A stretch of 64,000 nt of DNA from Talinum fruticosum (lineage: Eukaryota > Streptophyta > Magnoliopsida > Caryophyllales > Talinaceae), in NCBI GenBank assembly GCA_021018815.1, contig JAITYX010000047.1, forward strand, positions 620,001 to 684,000, read 5' to 3'. A program made the position numbers and the translations under genes. Positions 13,801-24,300 of the stretch are shown here, in pieces. The notes under the pieces are model-generated. The model was not told the origin of the DNA and searched no databases. It worked only from the letters and a program-made list of their open reading frames with translations. Every line of letters starts with the position of its first letter. Within the stretch, counting starts at the first letter, position 1.

Positions 13801-13895
13801 CAAGAAGTGGGTTTGCTTGGTGATGCATATGAATCGAGGGTTATACCTCTGAGCTGCTTTTGGAGGAGGAGAGACGCTTGGGAAGCTGAAGCCAT
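12193..13895 (-). CDS. Ubiquitin-conjugating enzyme E2, Ubc7/UBE2G2 class, frameshifted last exon
   Basis: Six exons on the minus strand: 13895-13847, 13699-13597, 13266-13169, 13061-12961, 12435-12358 and 12234-12193. The product is 156 residues. It has the UBC fold start [15 protein letters not shown], the WHPN motif (HPN at 81-83), catalytic Cys91 in [12 protein letters not shown], and the long acidic loop [14 protein letters not shown] typical of Ubc7/Cdc34-type E2s. Known relatives (Arabidopsis UBC7/13/14) work with ER-associated degradation ligases and build Lys48 chains. In the last exon one A is missing from an A run (plus-strand TTT at 12200-12202). The frame then closes at TGA (12193-12195), and the usual tail ([12 protein letters not shown] in another frame) is lost. 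The catalytic core is intact, so this may be an active enzyme with an altered C-terminus, a recent pseudogene, or a sequencing error. Confidence 0.88.
13761..13797. repeat. (AG)n microsatellite in intron 1 of the downstream E2 gene
   Basis: About 18 AG dinucleotides, preceded by GGGAGAGAGGGGGAGCG, lie between E2 exons 1 and 2. Confidence 0.95.
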
Positions 13896-13925
13896 TGAAG
13901 AAAGAGAAAATCGGCGAGATTTGGA

Positions 13926-13948
13926 CTCTCTCTCTCTCTCTCTCTCTT
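13926..13948. repeat. (CT)n microsatellite in the E2 5' leader
   Basis: About 11 CT dinucleotides lie roughly 30 bp upstream of the start codon at 13895 (read as GA on the coding strand). The position suggests a 5' UTR or core-promoter GAGA-type tract. Confidence 0.9.
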
Positions 13949-15655
13949 CACTGTGAAAGCAAAAACTCTGCAAATTGCAAAAGTGACGAGTAGATTACGA
14001 ATTTGTTGTCTGTTTATATATACGCTTTTACGATTCAAATTAGGAATATAATAAAGATTGTTGTTTAATTAATAAAAATAGTAATTAATTTACTGAATCT
14101 GCATGGCGAATGATTATGCTTAAGAACTGGCCGACCTCCAGAAATAATTAGGGGCCAATTAGCGTGAGGTTTACCCATTAATGGGACCCACCAGCCAAGA
14201 TGGCATGTACTAATTGGAATCTTTCCTTTTTCTCTCTCTCTCTCTCTCTAGTTTTTGGGTATTTTATTTTTCGCTTATGATGGAAGTAAATACTGTAAAT
14301 AAATGAAATCCAAATCGAGAGAGAGAGAGAGTCGGTTGCCTGGTTTCAAGAATCAGGTTCAGGTTCAGCTGATCTGAACTGAGTGGGAATAGGAGGACAT
14401 GTCAAAGTACGAGTCAACAGCTACCAATCAACAACATTCATCAACACTTACCCAAAGTCAATTAGGATCTTTCTTGGGATATAGCCGACTTCTTTCCTCC
14501 CTTCTTTCATAGGTGAGTTGGACGGTAGACTCAGATAAGCCACTAGGATAGTATAAGTTTCATACATAATCGGCCTTATTTTAAAAAAGTGCTAACTTCT
14601 GTAATATGACGTCAAGTTGCTAGGTTAGATGTAAATTCATAGGCTCTGTTCCATTTAGCTTAGCTTATAGTTTCTTGGAATTTCTTACAACTCCTTACGA
14701 TCGATTCATACAGAATCAGTCTTATCTAAGAAAGAATGCTAACTTCGTAATGTTACTTCAAGATTAGTTTATAACTTCTTACAATTCATTACATCCGCTT
14801 ACAACTTTTTAAACTAACTTTACAATTATCTTACAATTAAATAGAACAAGGTCATAGAATACACAATCCTTAAAAAATCAAGCATTAAGTTTGATGAGTA
14901 CCTGGAATCCTGTATAGACATCAGCATCCTCATATCTAAAGTTTTCCATAATACCATAGTGAGAACATCATTGCAGGATTGTAATTTGTGGTAAATTTAT
15001 GAGTTAGCCTCTTTTCCTTTCAGAGAGGAAAGTCCATAAATGTATATAGTACAAATTTAATACAAGTTGAGGTGGAAAGTGCAATACAATCCCTGAGGGC
15101 CAACAATTTGATGTGATCGTAGTCTTATGAACTGTAAAGCATAAGCATTGAATTAACCAAGTTATGATTGATATATACCAAGACAAACCAACTATGGCCT
15201 CTTTCAGCTGGCTGTTGACATGGACTTTATAAACATCTTAACTGAAGAATGTATTTTTCTAAATTAAAAAAAAAGAATAAATTGTTTTGCTTCAGAATTT
15301 GCAGACATCATGACCACAAAAGGAGAAGCTGAGCCTGTATAATCAATTGAGAAAGAGAACAAAAATAATAGGCTTTTCTGACACTATCCATCCAGAAAAT
15401 CTGAAAATATTCGTAACAGAGGCACACAGTCATTTCAACTCCAAAAACGCACAAGCACAAGTCATTAATTAAACAAGAACAACCACAACCCCAAAATACA
15501 TCTCTATAGGAGGAGCACTTGAGTTGGATCATTAATCCCCATTCCTATTTTTTTTTTCTCTCTCTCTCACCGGATCGGAGCACAACGGCAAGATCTCCTA
15601 CATATAAAGCTAAGAAAGACGATAAAACAACTTTTAATAGTATGATGATCGCTAG
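13949..15655. other. Intergenic region between the two E2 genes
   Basis: No gene was recognised. Short CT and GA runs lie near 14231-14249 and 14319-14331. The segment next to 13950 should hold the promoter of the downstream E2 gene; no clear TATA box or other element was pinned down. Confidence 0.5.
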
Positions 15656-17914
15656 TCATAGCATTTCTTGGGATTTCCTTACACAACGGCTGACCTTTTT
15701 CCTGAACCCTTCTCTGTCCTCCCTCCATTGCTTCTGCAAAATCATATAACCAGGAAAATTTTCAACCCTTACTCTCTTTGGCAACCAGAGACTATAGTAC
15801 ACACCCTTATATCCATAAGGATCATGAGGATCAAATCAAGCCGAAATCAGGAACTCGAGGATAGCAAAGACAAATAGAACTTACGGCAGCTTCAACATTT
15901 GCTGGCGATTCATCATTCGGACTGGAAAGCATTGATATGATACTTAGCACTATACTTTCCACCTGTGACAAAGAGGTACCGTTTAGTTCAAAGCATAACT
16001 TCTGTGCTTTTTAAGATAATGAGAAGAGGAGAAAGGAGGGATGAGAGATAAGGGATTAAAATAAAAACTTTTTCAAATCCTCTTCTCCAGGAACTGACAA
16101 CAAGGATTAAGATGAACTATAGAATCCTTCCATTATTACTCTCAAATCATCTTCATCCATCTCCATTTCGAACAGCTCCAAGTCAAAATGCTCACTCTAA
16201 GGTTCTAGGTTAGACACAACAAAGCCAACAGTTGTCCCTTTAAATATGTCTGACACCATACTCATTCTTTCCTAACTGAACCACCCACAATCAACCAGAG
16301 CATTCTAGTCTACTTTGGATTTGACCAAGTCCAAATACATTGAAAATTTTAAAAATATGTAATTCCCTGGCATGGGCAATGCCCCCATCAATTCGCTCAC
16401 ACAAGCTTTCTGAGAAAGAAATTTAGGCAAGGCTATCAAATTCCTGGAATTGGGCTTATTTTCGGTCTTATGCCCCCAAATTACTGAACAAAGTTAAGGC
16501 CCCTCTTTATTATCAGTTACGGCTTCAAACCCGTTTTCCAGCAATGCTGTGAAATTATAATGTAGTTTCCCATGGAAAGAACCACATACATCAGCAATAT
16601 GATCACTGACAACCACCCTCCCCCGGGAAAAAATGAAGAAAGAAAGTTTTCTAAACACATCTCCAATATCCTCTCCGGCCGAGAACTTCATCAATGAAGT
16701 TTGATAGGCTTGAGAAATAGCCAATGAGTATATATGTATCACAATCACATCCATCTAGAATTGATAGGTCAACATAAATATCGGAGACAACATTGCGATG
16801 TCCTTTTCAATGAATCAATGTTACACAATTACTGATATGTGAATTTCTCAAAAGGTTCAATGCAATCATCACTTACTGTATGGACAGGACTCCACCGCTC
16901 GCTTGCAAGCTCATAACCGTTAGGATCATCACCCGGAGGATGCAGGATCGATATGCAAACCCGACCATCCTGATAAACTGTGATTTCCAACATTGATCAC
17001 TTTAGCATCAAACAGGCTTGCAATAGGAAGAGAAGTTTTCGGTTACAACAATCAAGAAAACGATAAGGAATCAACAAACCATTGGGATGCCATATCTCTG
17101 ATGTAAACCTCACTGTTGGTGGGCTATTGGGATAATTCTGTGGAAATGTCATAATGGCATTGAAAAAGCCCCCTTCGCTGCATAGAAGAACAATTCAAAG
17201 TATTACAACCAGGAGAACTACAGTAGTACATCATGAACACAGCTCAAAGTTCAAGTTTCACAATATAAGTTACTAATTGGCATCGAGAATTGACATGAGG
17301 TTCCCTTTCTAAAGCTAATAAAAAATGGTATCAGAGTCATCCAAATTCCAAAGAGACTCAACAATCCTAACCAAGAAACTATAGGATCTTCAATTCCCAG
17401 TTGGAGAAAGAAAACAAACATAATTGAAACACGAATCAGATCAATTAGAGCAATGCAAATACCCAATGATAATATGGACCCATCAACTCTTCGCCAACCC
17501 AAGATCATCCAACAAAATCGCTTGATTCCAAAGCAATCCCAATTCAAGAAAACCCTAGAACATGCACCTAAACACATAAAAATGCAATCTTTACGGTTAA
17601 ATAAAAGAGGGAAAGAAATCATACTATAGGGTATCGGGAGGCCCAATAATTGTGACACTCCATTCAAATAGATTGTTCTCATCGACCAATCCGGCTGAGA
17701 ACCCATCAACTGGGTTCTTGCAAAGATCTGCGAGAATAATCAGATTAAAGGCCCATTCACAGAATCAACTGATCAAATCGGTTCATCAATTGAAAAGGGT
17801 TCTCGAAAAACAAGAAAAGAATTGAAATTGAGATCAATTGAATTAGGATTGGGATTAGGTTATACCTTTGAGCTGCTTCTGAAGCAAGAGAGAAGCTTGA
17901 GACGGCGAAGCCAT
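15656..17914 (-). CDS. Ubiquitin-conjugating enzyme E2, Ubc7/UBE2G2 class (intact tandem copy)
   Basis: Six minus-strand exons: 17914-17866, 17727-17625, 17177-17080, 16977-16877, 15962-15885 and 15733-15656. They give 168 residues, and all frames join cleanly. The protein starts [20 protein letters not shown] and has HPN at 81-83, catalytic Cys91 in [19 protein letters not shown], and the full tail [16 protein letters not shown]. The first five exon lengths (49, 103, 98, 101 and 78 bp) equal those of the neighbouring E2 gene, so the two are tandem paralogues. The acidic loop places it with ERAD-type Ubc7/UBE2G2 enzymes (plant UBC7/13/14), which pass ubiquitin to HRD1-like ER ligases. There is no membrane segment, as in soluble Ubc7, which relies on partner proteins for ER recruitment. 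Confidence 0.95.
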
Positions 17915-20538
17915 GGGAGGAGAGAAAATTACAGAACCCCAATTAGATTTAGAGCGATAAGGGGGATTGCTCAAACAGAAGATTCCAGAAGAGAGAGTTG
18001 CTTGAGAATCCGCAACTTGGATCGCTCTTTCTCACTCCCACTCAATTTCTCTTTGCAAAAGCTCTAATAAATAGTGCATGGGCCAGAGGAACCTAATGGG
18101 TTCATATATATTCACCCTCTGTTTTAATCATAGTTAAATCTTTAAGTAAACCCCTGAATTAATAATCTTTTCTCCTTCTTCCCTGTTTAGTCCAGAATCC
18201 ATCTTCTCGAAAGCTAAGAAATGTATCATATAGTCAATATAGAGCATTAAAATAGGTAAAGGTATATGAATTATGAAGTCCAAGAAAAATTATAGGAGTA
18301 TAACTTAAAACAGAATGGTTTTGAGTATAACTAAAATCATGTTCACTGAAAATTTAGGCTCAAATTTCATTCATATCAATCTTTGTCTTACTCTCATATT
18401 TTTTTTAAAAAAGAACCTCATCCCCAAAAAAGGCATAATAATATATAAAAATGGAATGAAAAAAAAATAATTCGGGTATTTCATAAATCAAGACCGATCT
18501 AGTTATTTGAGACGTGTACGTAAACTTATCTTCTAGAATCAAAATATTGACTTTGTTTTCTGAAGCTTAAATAGACAATAAAACACAAATCTAAACATAT
18601 TTAACTCAATGTCTCCGTCGATTTACATGTAGAAATTAAAGAGAGTTGGGTTAGGAATGAAAATATTATACGCTATTGAGCAATGGATAACAATTCTTAC
18701 TTTTCTATCAAAAAAATAATTCTTAGTAAAAATAAATTTATTTACATGGAAACTTTCAATTGTTAAAAAAAATAACACTCCTATTTACTTGCGAACAAAA
18801 TGTTGGTTGATATGATAGCGGTATCACTACAATAAGAAGGTATATATAAAGTTGAATCTTTAAAAACGTGTTTATTAGAAAAACTTTTACCTTAATACTA
18901 ACGACTCAAAAGGAACTATAGTCTTAGGCAAAGGGAAAACAAAAAACTCCTATTTACTTAATAAGAAGGTTTGTGAAGACTCACTAAACCTGTTTATACT
19001 GAATTTGTGGATTCTAGGCAAGTTCAAGAAATAAGAATCAAACTAGGCTTGGGCTATATTTGGGCTAGCCACGAGCTGAAAATGTAAGCTTAACAGCGAG
19101 CCGACTCGTGAGCAAGCTCGGCTTAGACTCTTAGCTATAATTACATTACTGGCTAGTAATTAACAGGAGTCCTTACTGGAGGTGAGAGGATGAAATGTTA
19201 ATCGAAGCGGAGGGGTGGAGCCACTGAGTGTCAGGAGACCCATTGGGTTTGAGGGGGCTAAGACCTTCAGGACCATATTTTGGAAGGGTTTTTTATAAAT
19301 CACATGCCATAGCTAAACTGAGACACAAGATTTCCATTTAAAAAAAAAAAAATTTGTGGTAGAGATTATTAACTTAAAAATAAATCAATGAGATTTTCAT
19401 ATGTGTAACTCCTCTGGAACAAAAAAATACAATAAGAGGAATCTCAGTGCCAAATTTTGAGAAGTTTTATAGTAGTAAATCTATCCTTAAAAGAAAAAAG
19501 AAAATCAGAAATAAACATGACCAGAGAACTCAGAACCCCCATACACGTGAATATGTACGTACGTGATGAAAGTTTCGCAAACCACGCATGGGGAAGACCA
19601 AGGTTTCGAGCTACGCGCGAGAGAGAAAGAGAGAAACAGAGAGAGAGAGAGGGGGGAGGAGGGAGGGAGGGAGAAGAGATATGTATGTACAGTACTGACT
19701 ATTACTGAGAGAGGGGGAGGAGGGAGGGAGGGAGAAGAGATATGTATGTACAGTACTGACTATTACTGTGTGATTAACTTTGATCAGTCTGTTTTTCGCT
19801 TCCCTCCCTCTGTCTCGCCCTCTCTCTCTCTCCCCCTCCATTCCTTTACATTGTTTTGTTTTTTACCCATCTTTGTTTCCTCCCAAATTCATGCACTTCA
19901 CTTTATTCTCCTTCTCGATTTTTCTTCACTTTATATGAATGGATTCTATGGATGGATATGCACGATTGCCTTCCCTTGCCATTGTCTTTGTCGAGTAACT
20001 CAAGCAATTAAGTTACGTGACAGTTTTTAAGACGCAAATGGACTTCCAGGCTCATATATTAAATTCATTTAAACCTCATACTTCATTAGAATTTCTTATA
20101 TAAAAATCTAATAATATATAATTTTAACTTCAATAAATTTAAATTCAAAATATATTATATGATTAAAAAAATATTTATATCTAATTAATCTTCTACAATT
20201 TAGGATACTTCGAGTTGTCATAAACATTAAAACATGTTTATACATGGCCAAACACCGAAGCATAAAATGTATATACCAAGAAGGACCCAATTGGGTCCGA
20301 GACGTACATAACATGCTTATAACGTGAAATATTAAAAGGAAATTAAACTGTCAAAGACACAAATCTGAAAAGCTCAAGCTTGCATTAAATTACCAATTTC
20401 ATGCCAAATCCTTCACAATAGAACTCTACCACCCCATAAGTAACAGTACTACAGATTAAGAGAAAGGGGAGAAGGATACAACCACAAAAGCTTATTTTTC
20501 CTTTTTTTTTCCTCTGTCTCTCTCTCACACCTAAAACC
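17915..20538. other. Intergenic region
   Basis: No gene was recognised. It holds the presumed promoter of the upstream E2 copy at its left end and AT-rich DNA elsewhere. Around 19070-19125 there are GAGC/AGCTCGGC-rich phrases seen in dispersed plant repeats. A GA-rich tandem duplication near 19.7 kb is listed separately. Confidence 0.5.
19646..19767. repeat. 61-bp tandem duplication in a GA-rich tract
   Basis: Two direct copies contain GGAGGAGGGAGGGAGGGAGA followed by ATGTATGTACAGTACTGAC; they differ in the length of the GA/G runs. Open frames across this tract are repeat artefacts. Confidence 0.9.
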
Positions 20539-21285
20539 CTAATGGCAGAAGATGACCTTGAGCTCACGAGGGGAGGCACAGTTATGCATAAGCGAAGGGC
20601 TATCATGGGCATATGTAAAAGTAGCAGGGCAAGCATGCTTGAAGAAGAGAGAGTAACTTGACTCTTTACATGTCTGTGGGCTGTTGAAGTGCCCTCTACA
20701 GCAGAGCTCATCGGTGCGGAAGGCCTCGCACCCACTCTTGCACCCCACAATAGGCCCATTGTGGGCTGGGATCCTGTGCTGTAGCGGCCCCGGGCAGGTC
20801 TCCAGCAAGTTGTGCCTACACCCCACTACGGGGCAAACCCCCTTGCCCTCGTGCGGGGTCACTGTCATGGGGATGTTGAACCCGTCCACCAGGCTCACCC
20901 CGTACGAGGACAAGTCATTGTGCCCGTGGTGGAGTGTGAACTGGGCTAGCGTGGCTGGAGCAGCCCCACCTAGCCCATCGCACTCCAGCCGGCCCCCGCA
21001 ATCACCCGTGGCGCACCTGAGGTGGCCATCGGCGTATGCGCACCCCGTCCTGGCCCAGATGCGGCCCGACCAGTGGCTTGCCGGGGCTCGGAACGAGCGG
21101 TGGGTTAGGGTGTGGAGGGCAAACCCACCTCGCTCAAGGACAGGGAAGCCGGAGTTGGGCTGGATGGCGGGCCAGATGGTGAACGGGCAGTTGTTGACCA
21201 CGGTCAGGATGAGCTCGGATTGGGCGTGGGCTAGGGCGAGGGTGGCTAGGAAGGAGAAGAGGATAGACAATGGAGAGAAAGCCAT
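20539..21285 (-). CDS. Thaumatin-like protein (PR-5 family), secreted, 248 aa
   Basis: A single-exon minus-strand gene encodes 248 residues. Residues 1-21 form a signal peptide (hydrophobic core LSILFSFLATLALAHA). The mature part begins near QSELILTVVNNCPFTIWPAI. All 16 cysteines of large thaumatin-like proteins are present, in TGCAYADGHLRC, TGDCGGRLECDG, CPVVGC, CKSGCEAFRTDELCC and the terminal FC. The signature HWSGRIWARTGC and the cleft-forming segment DGFNIPMTVTPHEGKG are intact. Family members are apoplastic or vacuolar; some bind beta-glucans or are antifungal, others act in development. The coding part is much more GC-rich than its surroundings. The protein ends FCH instead of the usual FCP, a minor deviation. 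No intron is needed, and the predicted product is complete. Confidence 0.95.
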   Translation of the reverse strand: MAFSPLSILFSFLATLALAHAQSELILTVVNNCPFTIWPAIQPNSGFPVLERGGFALHTLTHRSFRAPASHWSGRIWARTGCAYADGHLRCATGDCGGRLECDGLGGAAPATLAQFTLHHGHNDLSSYGVSLVDGFNIPMTVTPHEGKGVCPVVGCRHNLLETCPGPLQHRIPAHNGPIVGCKSGCEAFRTDELCCRGHFNSPQTCKESSYSLFFKHACPATFTYAHDSPSLMHNCASPRELKVIFCH

Positions 21286-21324
21286 GTTTAATTTGGACGG
21301 TAAGACTGAGAAAGAGAGGGGTGG

Positions 21325-21333
21325 TATTTATAG
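21325..21333 (-). promoter_or_regulatory. TATA box of the thaumatin-like gene
   Basis: CTATAAATA on the minus strand lies about 40 bp upstream of the start codon at 21285. This implies a very short 5' leader. It is the only good TATA match near the start. Confidence 0.65.
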
Positions 21334-21339
21334 CCAGTA

Positions 21340-24300
21340 AAAGGCCAAGGTGTTTGAATTGAAGCCAATGGAGAAAAATGGTGTGGTAAAACGGAGCTTT
21401 GTGAAATGAGAATAATAAAAAGACAGAAATGCCCTTGAGCATAGGGTTCTTTTTTACTTGCAGGCTTTTGCAGTGAGCTTTTGCGTCTGTTTCTGAAATT
21501 TGAGGGGCAAAGTGCAGGCTGAGATATAGGTGGGAGAAGAAGTGAGTTTTTATTTATTTTTATTGTTTTTGAAAAAAATTCCGGATAAAGGTTTTTCCCT
21601 TTTTTTTTCTTTGGCTTAAATTTTACAAAGGAAATTATGGAAGAGCGTGGAACACGTGAAAATATGATTAAATCACTTGCATGCAAACAAAGAAATTCAT
21701 AACTATATGTAGTCAGGTCAGCTCGAGTTCCCATCGAATATTTCAATAAAATTTAATTTATCTGAATATGAAAGTTTTAAAGTTTTTGTTGATAAAAATT
21801 ACAAATCTCTAAGATTCTATAAATTTTAGGTTACTATTTCATAATTTTATTTTTTCTCTAAAGCTTTTGGATATAAATAATATATGGAAAATAAAGAATA
21901 CTAAAAAAATCTATATATTTACTAAAATAAAATATATATTATTTAATATATAATTTACGACATAATTATTTAAAATAAGTAAAAAGAGAACAAAATAGTC
22001 CCGAGATAAAGCGATAAAAATTGGGATTAAATTAAGCAGAATTTGGTAATTTCCAGCAAGGTCCAGAGGGAACAGTGGGCATTGATATTTGAAGCCTATC
22101 GTTCAACTTGCCCAATGCCAACAAAGTTTGGGACTTCCCCATACAGATGCTTCAATTTTTATTTTTTCTCTCTTTCATTCATCACTTAGGTTTATCTTTT
22201 TTCCGATAAGTAGTTTGCTGAAGGGTAATATACAAAAGTCGAAGGATTAAAAATCATATCTAATAGACATAGATTTCTTACGTAAATAAACCAACATTTT
22301 TACATCTTAATATACTAAAACTCCTATAAACACCTATAAATAGAAATACATCATTTGTTATTTTATTTAGAGTTGAGTTAATGCTGGATGTAATAAATTT
22401 TTGCTCATTTATAAACCTCATATTTGAAATCTTACTTTTAAAAAATAAGTGTCAAATTATTCAAATAAATCTGTAATTTTTCTTTTTAAACTCAACTTTT
22501 CTCATGCAAAATGCACTAAAGGTCGTCCCACCTCCTTACTAAGAGAAGAGAGCGGCAAAAAGAATTAGGGTTGATTTTTACTGCATAATTTGGCAAGGGC
22601 TAGCTTATAGAAACTAACAGGGGTGAGGGGAGGGGATGATCCAAGTTTCGAGGGTATCGCCCAAAAAAAAAAAAAAGGAAAAACGGAAGTTAGTAGGCCG
22701 GTGGAACTCGTCTTATATGTACTTGAGAGAGTCTACTCCTTATCATATGTCACTGAAATGGTTGAACGAACAAAAAAATGAAGAATTTTGTAAACCTATT
22801 TTTTTTTCTCTTTCCTGAAATTATACGCTTTTAGAACATTTCAAAGAGGGAGATTGCATTTGGGAAAAACCCAAATTATCCGCTCAAAAGAAGCGCGGCC
22901 CAAGGAGAACAAGGGAATTGTAACCTTGCGTTAAAGGAAATGTATGCAGTATTATGACATGACATGACATGACTCAAGAGTTTTTTCTACAATCAACTTT
23001 TAGTTGGGGTCATTTTTTATTTTAAAAAACCAAATGGGTAAATTAAATTGAAAATACAAATCGAAAATAAATTTTTTGATTATTTGGTGAAAAAATAAAT
23101 TTTTAATTAAATGAACTAGTTCAGAGTTTCTTAAAGTTTTTTTTCAACTTTCTAAATTTTCCGACCGTGTCTCCGAGGGACAATTATACAAGCGACTCAT
23201 GAATGCCACCAGATTGAACAAGTCAATAACTCAAATGCTTTCGGTTTGTTTTTTATGGCCTTGAACATCTGAAGTTGTTTTATTTTGTAATTTACATGAC
23301 CTACAAAGATAATGTAACACAAACACATTAAAAGAGAACAAATAAAACTTCAAATTTAATACATTTAGAATTTTAATCTTAACCATTAAAATGAGATACA
23401 TCATGATAATATGTGAAGCTAATTATGGATAAAGAAGTTAAGAAACATGGGATGGGACGGGTATGGTATGGGAGAGACAGGAGAATCTTGTAGGGCCTGG
23501 CTGGCTTGGCAGGGGACGTGAGGTCCGAGAAAGATGAATAGCAAAGACTAAAGCCTCTTGTAAAAAGCAAAAGCCTCGCCCGACATGCATGCATGGTGGT
23601 GGTGGATGAGGCAATGAGGCTAAATTATCATGCTTTAGCCTTTGCAGATAGTATTTCTGTTTCTTTTTGCCAAACCTCCTCAGAAACATACACGTAATTG
23701 ACAACTTTTTATCAAGATACTCTTCAAGAAAGTGTAAAATTTTAAAATAGGTATTATTCAATGGTAACTACAAATAATTTACAATATGCTTATTTTATCA
23801 TTTCACAACTATTTAATAGCTTTTAAATATTATAAACTGTTTTTAATTACTGCTATTCTATGGGGTAGGATGACTTAATTCCATTAGGAAGAATAATATT
23901 TAATTTTCTCAAGATTGTATACGTGTGCTATAATATATCACTACTAATAGTTTTTCGTTATTTTTAAATGTTATTTCTAATCATTGTTAATCATTATTTC
24001 TCTTTACTACTACCTTATGTTGACTCGATGCTTATTTTCACCACTAAAATCAATACCCTTGACTAATATTTTTTATATCGAATTCAAATAATATTATCAT
24101 CTAATGACATACACCTATTTTTATCAAAATACCTTAAATGGGATGTGATTTGGCAGCTTTGAGCTTAGACAATTTCAATGAGTCAAGGAATTGACTTCCA
24201 ACCTAGCTTGGCACTTTGTTGCAATATTGTAGATGAAAATTACAATCTAGATCTTTCGTGCTTATGAATACATAGGATTCCACTGATGTTGATGGATCTC

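Noticed and set aside
13596..13973. Ser-Leu/Arg-Glu repeat frames over the CT/GA tracts
   Set aside because: Translated microsatellites overlapping the true E2 exons 1 and 2.
20684..21340. Plus-strand 218-codon frame opposite the thaumatin-like gene
   Set aside because: Antisense shadow of a GC-rich coding region; no domain, while the minus strand has all family motifs.
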